Positions 17,676-26,800 of a stretch of DNA of 27,184 nt are shown here, in pieces (positions within the stretch are counted from its first letter, which is position 1; each line of letters opens with the position of its first letter). Origin of the DNA: Sulfurospirillum sp. UBA6790 (lineage in GTDB: Bacteria; Campylobacterota; Campylobacteria; Campylobacterales; Sulfurospirillaceae); assembly GCA_002452855.1 (NCBI GenBank), contig DKFS01000018.1, positions 1 through 27,184 of the forward strand. Direction: 5' to 3'. A program made the position numbers and the translations under genes. The notes under the pieces are model-generated. The model made no database searches and was not told the DNA's origin. It saw nothing but the letters and a program-made list of their open reading frames with translations.

Positions 17676-19289
17676 TTAAGCCGTTTTAAATTGAGCGAGC
17701 GTTTGACTCAGTGTGTTTGAGAGTTTTGAGAGGTGTTCTGCTGCTGCGGCAATCTCTTCAACACTTCGTGCATTGGAGCTTGAAAGCGTATTGATTTCTC
17801 CTATCTTTTCAATGACCGCTGTTTTGATGAGCGCTACATTGCTATTGGCTTTACTGACCACTTCATCGGTTGCCTCAACACTTTGGTCAAGCATACTTAC
17901 GGCGTCATTGGTTTGCGTTGTCACTTGGTCTGAAAAAGTGGAGAGTTCTTGAATACGTTTGGCATTTTGATTCATCTCTGTGCTAATGTCACTGATAGAC
18001 TGGACGATGACATTGACTGTTGCATTTGTTTCAACAAGGCTTTTTTGAGTACGTTCTGCGAGTTTGCGAACTTCATCGGCTACCACGGCAAATCCACGCC
18101 CGTGTTCACCCGCGCGCGCCGCTTCGATAGCGGCATTAAGGGCTAAAAGATTGGTTTGGTCGGCAATATCTCCGATAACATCCAAAACGGATTTAACCTG
18201 TTCTGCTTCACTCGAAAGATGGTTAAGACGTTCATTGATAAGTGATTCTACTTGCGCTGTTTGCCCTAATTGTGTAATCGTTTCATTGAGGAGCGCTTGT
18301 GCGCTGTCTAGGCTTTTTTGTGCTTGGGTTGTGACTTCTTTGACATGTTTGGTTTGCTCGCTCGTCACGGTTATCTCATGTGCGACGGTTTTGGCATCGC
18401 GTGAAGTTTGAAAAACGACTTTTGACTCCTCTTCGGCACGTTTGCCAATTTGTAAGCTGGTGCTTGAAAGCTCTTCCGCAACCGAGGCATTTTCAGCGGC
18501 ATTGTTTTTTGCATCATTGAGCGCTTGTGCGACATCCGCTAGTAAGGCATTGAGTGAGGTTGTGATGTCATTGATTTCATCTTTGGAACCCGTGTTTATT
18601 TGCATGCTCAAATCTTTAGAATTTCGCATCCTCTCACAAGCAATTTTCGCCCGTGCTACGGAGTTTCTAATCGAGCGTGTGACGGTGATAAAAATAATAA
18701 AGACAATCCCTAAAACAATGCCTAATGTAACTTGGGAGCTGAGTTTATTGGTGTCGAGTCGGTTAAAATTATTGGTTTTAACAGCTTTGGCAAGGTCATC
18801 TAATTTTTGAATCACAACAACAAAGGTTTGACTACTTTGTTGGTAATATTCATCAAGTTTTTTAGCATCTTCTGGGTAATTTTGTGCGAAATTTTCCTCA
18901 TGAATACGTGCGCCATATTTTTTAAACAGTTGCATCCGTGGGGTGTTGATATCGTGCCATTTGGTTAATATCGTTTTGAGATTTTCAATGCGTTCATGGT
19001 TCTTTGGACTCATTAATATCGCTTTAAGTGCGTCAAGGTCATGGATGAGCTGTTGATGTACTTGCTCGAAACGTTCTAAATTTTTGTCTTGGAAATAGAG
19101 CTGAAAATCACGTTGCTCGATGCGCAATTCCATCGTCAGTTTTTCGATTTCGGCGATGTCCGTCAAGCGAATAGCCGCCAATTTCGCATCACTGCCTTCT
19201 TTTAAGATTTCAATTCCAAGCGCACTAAAGCCTAAAAAAATAATCACTAATAAAAATGCGAGCTTATTTTTGATAGAGGAGAGAAACAT
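17676..19289 (-). CDS. Methyl-accepting chemotaxis protein with four-helix-bundle sensor
   Basis: A 537-residue chemoreceptor. The first membrane segment is at about 8-26 and the second at about 186-205. The periplasmic part between them is helical, with conserved ELRIEQRDF and LYFQDKN features of four-helix-bundle sensors. A HAMP segment follows at about 205-260. The kinase-control hairpin [20 protein letters not shown] starts at residue 374, then [20 protein letters not shown] choose the ATG at 19289, six bases after AAAGG, over a TTG two codons upstream. The C-terminus ends LAQFKTA with no CheR/CheB pentapeptide tether. The ligand is unknown. The gene next to its 3' end encodes a solo PAS protein in the opposite direction. 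Confidence 0.93.
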   Translation of the reverse strand: MFLSSIKNKLAFLLVIIFLGFSALGIEILKEGSDAKLAAIRLTDIAEIEKLTMELRIEQRDFQLYFQDKNLERFEQVHQQLIHDLDALKAILMSPKNHERIENLKTILTKWHDINTPRMQLFKKYGARIHEENFAQNYPEDAKKLDEYYQQSSQTFVVVIQKLDDLAKAVKTNNFNRLDTNKLSSQVTLGIVLGIVFIIFITVTRSIRNSVARAKIACERMRNSKDLSMQINTGSKDEINDITTSLNALLADVAQALNDAKNNAAENASVAEELSSTSLQIGKRAEEESKVVFQTSRDAKTVAHEITVTSEQTKHVKEVTTQAQKSLDSAQALLNETITQLGQTAQVESLINERLNHLSSEAEQVKSVLDVIGDIADQTNLLALNAAIEAARAGEHGRGFAVVADEVRKLAERTQKSLVETNATVNVIVQSISDISTEMNQNAKRIQELSTFSDQVTTQTNDAVSMLDQSVEATDEVVSKANSNVALIKTAVIEKIGEINTLSSSNARSVEEIAAAAEHLSKLSNTLSQTLAQFKTA

Positions 19290-19409
19290 AACCAACCTTT
19301 GAAGTTTTTTGAGGCGCAGTGTAGTAAAGCTAGGTAAATTATAAGTAAATTTAAAAGAAAAAAAGAGGAAACATAAGGAAAAGAGTTTAGAAGCTAAACT
19401 CTTGTGTGG

Positions 19410-20174
19410 TTATAACGTGATTTCAATGCCAACAGGGCAGTGGTCTGACCCTTCGATATTGGTTAAAATAAACGCATCTTTTAAGCGAGGTTCTAGCTCT
19501 TTAGAGATGAAAAAATAGTCAATTCTCCATCCCACATTGCGTTCACGCGCTCCAAAACGATACGACCACCACGAATACGCATCTTTGACATCGCCATGAA
19601 TGTGTCGAAAAGTGTCAAGATAGCCTTTGTCTAACAACGAATCAATCCATGCGCGCTCTATCGGTAAAAACCCCGACGTCTCTTCATTGGCTTTTGGATT
19701 TTTCAAATCAATCGCACGGTGCGCCGTATTGACATCTCCACAGATAATAATGCCTTTGCCCTCCGCTCGTAACGTTTCCGTGTGTGCTAAAAAATCACTG
19801 TAAAATTTCATCTTATGCGCCAAACGCTCTTCACTCTGCTGACCGTTGGGAAAATAGACGTTAAAAAGAACGACATCATCAAAATGATGCTCCAAGATGC
19901 GCCCTTCGTGCGTATGGTCAATTTGCCATGCGGTGTCGGTTTTTTCAAAAGAGCGTGTTGAAAAGCTCATCGTGCCTGAGTAACCCTTCTTTGAGGCAGA
20001 ATTGACATGTTTACATGTAAAAACGTGGTTAAAAAGAGGTTCAGGAATTTGCGCTTCTTCGGCTTTAATTTCTTGCAAGCACAAGATGTCTGGTTTGAAT
20101 TCATCCACCCACGCAAAAGCGTTTTTACTGGCAACAGCGCGAATGCCATTGACGTTCCACGATACTAATTTCAT
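19410..20174 (-). CDS. xthA: Exodeoxyribonuclease III (AP endonuclease)
   Basis: A 254-residue enzyme of base-excision repair that cuts DNA at abasic sites and degrades 3' ends. Active-site residues can be placed: N7 in SWNVNG, E35 in LQEIKA, D147 and N149 in CGDVNTAH, and D244-H245 in GSDHCPV. WRIDYFF (216-222) is the usual substrate-binding strand. The start is the ATG at 20174, where the protein begins MKLVSWNVNGIRAV as in homologues; a frame open to 20288 would add 38 unrelated residues that run through the palindrome. AAAAGGAAAA precedes the ATG. A perfect palindrome also lies inside the gene and encodes FTCK (52-55), just before the conserved KKGYSGT. Confidence 0.95.
   Translation of the reverse strand: MKLVSWNVNGIRAVASKNAFAWVDEFKPDILCLQEIKAEEAQIPEPLFNHVFTCKHVNSASKKGYSGTMSFSTRSFEKTDTAWQIDHTHEGRILEHHFDDVVLFNVYFPNGQQSEERLAHKMKFYSDFLAHTETLRAEGKGIIICGDVNTAHRAIDLKNPKANEETSGFLPIERAWIDSLLDKGYLDTFRHIHGDVKDAYSWWSYRFGARERNVGWRIDYFFISKELEPRLKDAFILTNIEGSDHCPVGIEITL
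20010..20021. repeat. TTTACATGTAAA palindrome, copy 7
   Basis: Perfect copy inside xthA, encoding FTCK at residues 52-55. A second ACATGT core lies immediately beside it at 20005-20010. Confidence 0.9.
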
Positions 20175-20184
20175 TGATTTTCCT

Positions 20185-20196
20185 TTTACATGTAAA
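20185..20196. repeat. TTTACATGTAAA palindrome, copy 8
   Basis: Perfect copy in the xthA leader, abutting its ribosome site in the same way as copy 5 before nudC. Confidence 0.9.
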
Positions 20197-20391
20197 CATA
20201 ATTTCTTTCCATACGATACTAAAGAATTCACTAAAAGTAGATGAAGTGAAAAATGTATCGTAAAAAATACAACACGTTGAATATTCAAGACGATGTGTCA
20301 AAGTGAAGTTCTATTAAAACGAAGGTTGATGTAAGTCATGTTAAAAAAACGTCAAATTCTCTAAAATAGCCGAATTTTTTTGGAGCTACAT

Positions 20392-20943
20392 GTGGTAAAA
20401 AAGTATGTACAACGTATGAAATCAAAGTCTCGACCTCCTTCTCGCAAGCCGTTGAGTAAGATTCTTTGGTCTGGATTAGGCGCATTTATAGGAATTTATC
20501 TTGTAGCGATTTTTGGTTATTATTTTTCTATCGAAGATAATTTCTTTCTTTTGGGTTCTTTTGGTGCGTCATCAGTATTGATTTATGGAGCGCCTCAGGC
20601 GGATTTTTCGCAACCCCGTAATATTATTGGTGGGCATGTTTTATCGGCTTGCATTTCTGTATTTCTCCTCAGCGTTTTTTCGTCTTTATTGTCGATAGAA
20701 CTTTTGTGCGCACTTAGTGTTTCACTGTCTATTATTGCGATGCATGCTACACGAACGATGCACCCACCAGGAGGAGCTACTGCCCTGATTTATGTCATGG
20801 GAAATGAAAAAATTCATACGTTAGGTTGGCTATACCCTTTTACACCTATTGGGTTAGGTGCATGCATTATGCTTGTCGTAGCGCTTTTTATTAACAATCT
20901 CTCCTCAAACAGTAAAAGACATTATCCAACGTATTGGTTTTGA
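20392..20943 (+). CDS. HPP-family integral membrane protein
   Basis: A 183-residue membrane protein with about four hydrophobic segments. The family-naming motif HPPGGATAL starts at residue 124, and SQPRNIIGGH lies at 73-82; both are the most conserved parts of the family. Plant and cyanobacterial members have been linked to nitrite transport; bacterial ones are mostly uncharacterised. I choose the GTG at 20392 because GGAG lies six bases before it. A TTG at 20380 in the same frame would overlap that ribosome site. The basic N-terminus (KKYVQRMKSKSRPPSRK) should stay in the cytoplasm. A palindrome copy lies three bases after the stop codon. Confidence 0.85.
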   Translation: MVKKYVQRMKSKSRPPSRKPLSKILWSGLGAFIGIYLVAIFGYYFSIEDNFFLLGSFGASSVLIYGAPQADFSQPRNIIGGHVLSACISVFLLSVFSSLLSIELLCALSVSLSIIAMHATRTMHPPGGATALIYVMGNEKIHTLGWLYPFTPIGLGACIMLVVALFINNLSSNSKRHYPTYWF

Positions 20944-20946
20944 AGG

Positions 20947-20964
20947 CTTTTTACATGTAAAAAG
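20947..20964. repeat. TTTACATGTAAA palindrome, copy 9 (18-base version)
   Basis: CTTTTTACATGTAAAAAG, the longest perfect palindrome of the family in this window, three bases past the stop of the HPP gene. Confidence 0.92.
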
Positions 20965-21025
20965 ATATTGGATTAACGTTTAACGAAACAAGGTATGATA
21001 ATGTACATTTTTTAGAAGGTTTAAT

Positions 21026-21511
21026 ATGATAGCAACTCATAGAAAAAAAGCAATTTTATGCATCGTCATTGGATTTATGTCATCGCTTTTTGGCGAGGAA
21101 ATTGGTTCTGTTGATACGGCGTTCAAGCTTATTGGCGCAAATCACAAAATCATCATTGAAGCATTCGATGACCCAAAAATTGAAGGTGTTTCATGCCATC
21201 TCTCTCGCGCTAAAACAGGAGGGCTTAAAGGTACATTTGGTATCGCTGAGGACACGTCGGATGCATCCATTGCTTGCAGGCAAACAGGCGTGATAAAACT
21301 TCCAAAAGAGGTTGCTTCTAAAAAAAGCGATGGTGAGCGTGTTTTTAAAGAATCCACCTCTTTGCTCTTTAAACATATTCAAGTTGTACGATTTTATGAT
21401 CCTAAACGCAATACACTCATTTACTTAACCTATTCAGATAAACTCATTGACGGCTCACCACAGAATGCTATTTCTACCGTGCAAATTACGAATGCTATCT
21501 TTGAAAAATAA
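21026..21511 (+). CDS. creA: CreA-family periplasmic protein
   Basis: A 161-residue secreted protein. A signal peptide covers about 1-23 ([16 protein letters not shown]). The mature part matches CreA closely: [38 protein letters not shown] and [15 protein letters not shown]. Two cysteines in those motifs could pair. CreA homologues are widespread, but no biochemical role is established. The gene is on the plus strand after the HPP gene and is convergent with arsB, with only 24 bases between the two stop codons, most of it filled by a palindrome copy. Confidence 0.88.
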   Translation: MIATHRKKAILCIVIGFMSSLFGEEIGSVDTAFKLIGANHKIIIEAFDDPKIEGVSCHLSRAKTGGLKGTFGIAEDTSDASIACRQTGVIKLPKEVASKKSDGERVFKESTSLLFKHIQVVRFYDPKRNTLIYLTYSDKLIDGSPQNAISTVQITNAIFEK

Positions 21512-21519
21512 CCTCACGA

Positions 21520-21535
21520 TTTTTACATGTAAAAA
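21520..21535. repeat. TTTACATGTAAA palindrome, copy 10 (16-base version)
   Basis: TTTTTACATGTAAAAA fills most of the 24 bases between the convergent creA and arsB stop codons and directly touches the arsB stop. Confidence 0.92.
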
Positions 21536-22789
21536 CTAAAGCAGGCTTAAAAGCACGATAAAAAGGATTGGTGGTGTGACGATAAGACCAAATTTTGAGT
21601 ATTCCCAAAAGCTGATTTTGACCCCTTTTTTTGCCATGACATGTAGCCACAAAAGGGTAGCAAGCGAGCCAAAGGGCGTCATTTTGGGTCCCAAATTACA
21701 GCCGATGATATTGGCATACGCCAAAGCGGAGTTGGGAATGTCTTGAAGAGCGATGTCCATAATCATTACACTAGGAAGGTTATTCATCAGTGCGCTTAAA
21801 ATAGCGGCGATAAAGCCTGTTCCAACAACGGCAATACTATTGCCTTGTGCGTTTAAAATATTTAAAATGTGCGTTAAGTACGTGGTGAGTCCTGCGTTTT
21901 TCAGTCCGTACACGACGATGTAAAGACCGATGCTAAACCACACGACTTGCCATGGAGCCGTTTTGATGGTCATCCAAGGTTTTGCTGCCTTAAAATAAGT
22001 TGCGATGGCAAGAAAAAGAAGCGCACCTCCTAGAGCGATAAAGCTAATGGGGATGTGGTAGTGTTCACCCACAAAGTAGCTTCCCATAAGAGCGGCGATA
22101 AAAATCCATGAGAGGTAAAAAAGCGGTTTTGATTTTAACACATCATCTGGATTGTGGAGCAATGCTATGTTTACATGTAAAGGGATTTCTTTGCGTAAAA
22201 AGAGCCATAAAACAATGACAGATACGAAGGTACTGACCACATAAGGCGTAAACATCGTACTGAGGTATTGCGCAAAGCCAATGTGAAAGTAATTTGCCGT
22301 GACAATATTGGTTAAGTTTGAAAAGATAAACGGCAATGACGCCGAATCTGAGATAAACCCGCCTGCGAGCAAAAATGCCACAATGGTTTTAGGCTCAAGC
22401 TTTAAAACGCGCATTTTAGCGAGTAAAATAGGCGTGAGAATGAGTACTGCGCCATCATTGGCAAAAAAAGCGGAGATGATGGAGCCTAAAAGGAGCGAAT
22501 AGACAAACATTAAATGCCCATTGCCTTGTGAGAATTTTGCCATCCAAATCGCACACCATTCAAAAAAGCCTATTTCATCAAGCACTAACGAGAGAATGAT
22601 AATGCCAATAAACGCGAGGGTTGCATCCCAAACAATGCTCATAACCACCAAGACATCAGCAAAACTGACGACGCCAAAGAGAAGGGCAAATCCTGCTCCG
22701 ATGATGGCAGAAGTACCGATTTTGAGTCCACGTGGTTGAATGATGACTAAAAGAAGTGTCATAAGAAAGAGTGAAAAGGCAAGAATCAC
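21536..22789 (-). CDS. arsB: ArsB arsenite efflux permease
   Basis: A 417-residue inner-membrane arsenite (and antimonite) exporter with about 10-12 membrane segments. Diagnostic family motifs are present: SAFFANDGAVLILTPILLAK, GGFISDSASLPFIFSNLTN, MNNLPSVMIMD and IIGCNLGPKMTPFGSLATLL. It works as a proton-driven antiporter; no arsA ATPase gene is beside it. The start is a GTG that overlaps the arsR TGA by four bases (GTGA), so the pair is translated together. A palindrome copy inside the gene encodes LHVN in a cytoplasmic loop (IPLHVNIALL). Confidence 0.94.
   Translation of the reverse strand: MILAFSLFLMTLLLVIIQPRGLKIGTSAIIGAGFALLFGVVSFADVLVVMSIVWDATLAFIGIIILSLVLDEIGFFEWCAIWMAKFSQGNGHLMFVYSLLLGSIISAFFANDGAVLILTPILLAKMRVLKLEPKTIVAFLLAGGFISDSASLPFIFSNLTNIVTANYFHIGFAQYLSTMFTPYVVSTFVSVIVLWLFLRKEIPLHVNIALLHNPDDVLKSKPLFYLSWIFIAALMGSYFVGEHYHIPISFIALGGALLFLAIATYFKAAKPWMTIKTAPWQVVWFSIGLYIVVYGLKNAGLTTYLTHILNILNAQGNSIAVVGTGFIAAILSALMNNLPSVMIMDIALQDIPNSALAYANIIGCNLGPKMTPFGSLATLLWLHVMAKKGVKISFWEYSKFGLIVTPPILFIVLLSLL
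22170..22181. repeat. TTTACATGTAAA palindrome, copy 11
   Basis: Perfect copy inside arsB, encoding LHVN. It is the last copy in the window; none follow in the remaining 5 kb. Confidence 0.9.
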
Positions 22790-23100
22790 TCCGCATCCTT
22801 ACACGCACACGTAGGTGTCACCATAGGCATTTCTAAGTAGCTAATTTCTTCTAAACATTCCAGTCTAAAACGATCTAACGGTGCGCGAACTTTATAATAC
22901 GCCCATTTCCCACGACGATCTACTCGTAAAAAACCAGCATCTTTGAGAATTTTGAGATGGCGTGAAATGCGAGATTGAATCATTGAAAATGCCTCTTCGA
23001 TTTCACAGACACATACTTCACCATTTTGATGAATAAAACGAAGGATTTGAAGACGCGTCTCGTCATTGAGCGCTCCAACTGTTTTTAAAAAATTTTCCAT
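22786..23100 (-). CDS. arsR: ArsR-family arsenical-resistance repressor
   Basis: A 104-residue winged-helix repressor of the ArsR/SmtB family. The helix-turn-helix lies around 36-57 (FSMIQSRISRHLKILKDAG). The metalloid-sensing CVC motif is C30 and C32, the same type as in E. coli ArsR. A further CAC pair (C98, C100) at the C-terminus may supply an extra ligand. It should leave its operator when As(III) binds and so release arsRB expression. It is first in the arsRB operon and divergent from a LysE-type exporter gene across a 100-base gap that contains the probable operator. Confidence 0.94.
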   Translation of the reverse strand: MENFLKTVGALNDETRLQILRFIHQNGEVCVCEIEEAFSMIQSRISRHLKILKDAGFLRVDRRGKWAYYKVRAPLDRFRLECLEEISYLEMPMVTPTCACKDAE

Positions 23101-23121
23101 AGGTGCCTCTCAATTTTTTTT

Positions 23122-23166
23122 TGATAGTATATCACAAGAATATTTCATATCAAGATATATTGATGT
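23122..23166. promoter_or_regulatory. arsR promoter and probable ArsR operators
   Basis: On the minus strand, TTGATA (23153-23148), 16 bases, then TATACT (23131-23126) form a good promoter for arsR. Two inverted repeats overlap it. TGATA-GTA-TATCA (23122-23134) covers the -10 box. ATATCAA-6-TTGATGT (23147-23166) covers the -35 box and faces the divergent exporter gene. ATATCAA-like repeats are plausible ArsR sites; binding is inferred. Confidence 0.55.
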
Positions 23167-23200
23167 ATAAAATCACTATTATCAAAAAAAGGATGCCTGT

Positions 23201-23833
23201 ATGGAACTTCACACATGGTTTTTATACGTTACTGTTGCGCTTGTTGCGATTATAAGTCCAGGTCCTGCGGTACTTTTAGCGATAAATAATTCAATTATAT
23301 ATGATATAAAAGCCACCGTTTTTTCATCATTTGGCAATGTGCTAGGTCTTTTTGTGCTCTCCAGTGCGGCGATGTTAGGGCTGGGAGTGGTTTTAAAAAC
23401 ATCCATAATACTTTTTACTGTTTTTAAGATTGTAGGTGCTTTGTATCTTATTTACATTGGCGTAAAACAGTTCCGCAATCTTAACACTATTTTTGAACAG
23501 GTTCATTTAGCACATACAAAAAGCGCAGCGCACTATTTTGCTATTTTTCGCAAAGGGTTTTTAATTTGCGTGACCAATCCAAAGCCGATTATTTTCTTTA
23601 CAGCATTATTCCCTCTTTTTTTAGAGCCAACAACACCGATTGTACCGCAGTTTTTCATCTTAACTTTGACGTTTATGGTACTTTCATTTATGACATTGAT
23701 GAGTTATGCTTTTTTTGCGCGCAGTCTTAAACAGTGGTTTTGCACTAAAAAACGCGCCACAGGATTTAACCGAGTGAGCGGCGCGATTTTTATTGCCTTA
23801 GGTTTTGGGCTTTTGGGATTGAAACGCACGTAA
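23201..23833 (+). CDS. LysE/RhtB-family exporter
   Basis: A 210-residue inner-membrane exporter with about six membrane segments. Family marks include the N-terminal SPGPAVLLAINNSI, GNVLGLFVLSS, GALYLIYIGVKQFR and the central KGFLICVTNPKPIIFFTALF. LysE/RhtB proteins export amino acids or derivatives; the wider superfamily also includes the CadD cadmium transporters. It is divergent from arsR and may share its operators, so control by arsenite is possible but unproven. AAAGGA precedes the ATG. Its last 36 bases overlap the 3' end of the RND pump gene on the other strand. Confidence 0.9.
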   Translation: MELHTWFLYVTVALVAIISPGPAVLLAINNSIIYDIKATVFSSFGNVLGLFVLSSAAMLGLGVVLKTSIILFTVFKIVGALYLIYIGVKQFRNLNTIFEQVHLAHTKSAAHYFAIFRKGFLICVTNPKPIIFFTALFPLFLEPTTPIVPQFFILTLTFMVLSFMTLMSYAFFARSLKQWFCTKKRATGFNRVSGAIFIALGFGLLGLKRT

Positions 23834-26800
23834 AAATTTCTCTTTGCCTTTCATAATCAAATAGAAAAAGAGCGGTACGAAAATGACACCAATGAGTGTC
23901 AGACTTATCATGCCGCCGACAACGGTAGTACCGATGATATGTCGGCTATTCGCACCTGCACCGTTGCTGAGTGCCAGTGGCAATGTTCCCGCGATAAAGG
24001 CAAACGAAGTCATGATAATGGGGCGAAAACGAATCTTCGCTCCTTCAATCGTTGCATCCAGTAAACTAAAGCCTTCTTCCATCTTTTGCAAAGCAAATTC
24101 CACCATTAAAATAGCATTTTTAGCCGATAACCCAACCAGTGTAATCAAACCTATTTGAAAATAGATGTCGTTTTGTAGTCCCCTGAGCCATACACCGCCG
24201 TATGCACCTATGAGCGCAAAAGGAACCGCCAAAACAATCGCCCAAGGAATGAGCCAACTTTCATAAAGCGCCACTAAGATTAAAAAGATAAATACCACCG
24301 CAAAAATAAAGGAGAGATTGCCTTTTTCTAAGAGCCTTTTTTCTTGCAACGATGCGCCACCCCAAGCAATCGAATAGCCCTCAGGCAAAACTTCATTTGC
24401 AATTTGCTCCATGATTTTAATGCCTTCTCCCGAAGAGTAGCCCATGTTGGTTTCCCCTAAAATTTGAGCAGAAGGGAACATGTTAAAACGCTTTGTGATG
24501 TTGGGATTGATAATGCGTTTGAATGTGATTAAATCACTTAAGGGAATAAAACCGCCATTGCTTGATTTGACATACACGTCGCTGTAATTTTTAATGTTTT
24601 CACGAAAGTCTCCCCGTGCTTGCACATTGACACGGTAGTTACGTCCAAAGAGATTGACGTCATTGACATAAACGCTGCCAAAGGTCGCTTGAAGCGTGGT
24701 ATAAATATCGGCGATGTCCACACCGTATGACTTGGCTTTGGCATTATTCACTTCAATGCGATATTGGGGTGTTCCCGCACTTAATGTTGAGCGTACGGCT
24801 TTGAGTTCTTTCCTCTCCGATGCACGTTGTACAATCTCTTTGGCGTAGGTTTCTAACGCGGCATAATTACCATCATTTTTATCTTGAATGTACATTTCAA
24901 AACCACCCGATACACCTAGTCCACTAATGGCTGAAGGCGTGACTGCAACAATGCGAGCTTCTTTATTTTTAGAAAAATCTTTCATCATCTCTTTGGCTAA
25001 GGCATCGACACTTTGATTGGCATTGGGGCGCATATCCCATGGATTGAGTCGAATGTAGCTGTATGCGGCATCTGTGGTGTAGGCTTTTGAGCTAAAATCG
25101 CTGCCTGAAAAACCGCCTACTTTTTGCACGTCAGGGTACGTGAGTGCTTTTTCACCCACTTCTTGATTGACCTCATGCGTGCGACTCAGTGTTGAGCCAG
25201 CTGGCATGGTGGTGACAGCAAAAAAGACCCCTTTATCTTCCTTGGGAATCAATCCTGTGGGGATGATATGCATCAAACGCGAAATAGCAAAAAGGATGAT
25301 AGCAAAGAGCAAAAGATTAAAAAGGCTAAAACGAATCGCATTTTTGACTATCTGCCCAAAATGGTGAGTGATATAATCAAAAAGCGCATTAAATTGTCTT
25401 ATAATCCAAAGGGGAGGCTGTTCCTCTTTTTTAAGCAATAACGCACACAATGCAGGTGTAAGCGTTAAGGCAACGAACCCTGAAATACTCACAGAAATAA
25501 CAATTGTCATTGCAAATTGACGAGACATCGTACCACTGAGTCCACCCATAAATGCCGCAGGAATAAATACGGCACTGAGCACCAAAACGATGGCAATAAC
25601 AGGAGCGGTAATTTCTCCCATCGCCTTAATGGTCGCTTCTTTAACGCTAAGATTTTCTTTGCGTAAAATCCGTTCAATGTTTTCAATCACGATAATGGCA
25701 TCATCCACCACCAGACCAATGGCAAGGGTGAGCCCAAAAAGAGTCAGAAGATTGATTGAAAAGCCCGTGAGGTAAAAGCCTGCAAACGTTCCGATAATTG
25801 AAACGGGAATTGCCAGCAGTGGAATAAACGTCGCACGAAGGTTGCCTAAGAAAAGATAGACCACAAAAATTACTAAGGCGATGGCTTCTAAAAGCGTTTG
25901 AATCACTTCATGGATGGATGCTCGCACAAACATGGTAGGATCATACGTTGCGTCAATGCGTAATCCTTCTGGAAAATGTTTGGAAAGCTCTTCTATTTTT
26001 TTATCGAGTAGGTCAGAGACATCTAAGGCATTGGCTTTTGAGGTGAGATACACACGAATCATCGCCGTAGGCTGTTTATTGAAAAGTCCCTTGAAAAAAT
26101 AGCGCTCAGACCCCAGCTCAATCGTCGCGACATCTTTGAGATTTAAAGAGGAGCCATCGCTGTTGGTCTTAATTAAAATTTCACCAAATTCTTCTGGGGT
26201 TTTGAGTCTTCCTTTTGAAGTTACCGTGTAGGTAAACGCGACATTTTGGTCGATAGGTTCTTGCCCCAATTGCCCTACGGGATATTGTTCGTTTTGTGCT
26301 TTAATCGCGTTAATCACTTCCGCGGTAGTGAGTTCGTAAAATGCTAGTTTTTGCGGGTCAAGCCACACGCGAATCGCATACTCTTGGTTACCCGCCACAG
26401 TGGCTTCTGCAACACCTGGAATCCGTTTAAACTCTTCTAAGATGTTGTTGATAGCGTAATTTGCCATAAATGCGGTGTCATAGCGATTGTCTTTGGAGGT
26501 GAGTGCTAAGATACGAAGTACATCGCTTGATTTTTCAGTGACATCAACCCCTTGTTTTTTCACTGCATCCGGTAGTTTATTCTCTGCAATACGAATGCGG
26601 TTATTGACATCGAGTTTTGCTTGAGAAATGTCTGTATCGACTTCAAAGTACAGGTTCATGGTGAGTGCGCCACTGGGTGAAGTCGTTGAAATCATATAGA
26701 GCATGTTCTCAACACCGTTGAGTTGTTGCTCTAAGACTGAAGCTACCGTGTCTTCCAAGGTTTGTGCATCAGCACCTGAATAAGTGGTTGAAACAACAAT

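Noticed and set aside
20175..20288. Longer N-terminus for xthA, 38 extra residues
   Set aside because: The added residues are unlike any exonuclease III, run through the palindrome and ribosome site, and the ATG at 20174 gives the canonical MKLVSWNVNG start.
20947..20964. Palindrome copies as ordinary intrinsic terminators
   Set aside because: A perfect palindrome without a spacer cannot fold into a stable hairpin of its full length, the stem is AT-only at its base, and copies also occur inside genes and in leaders.
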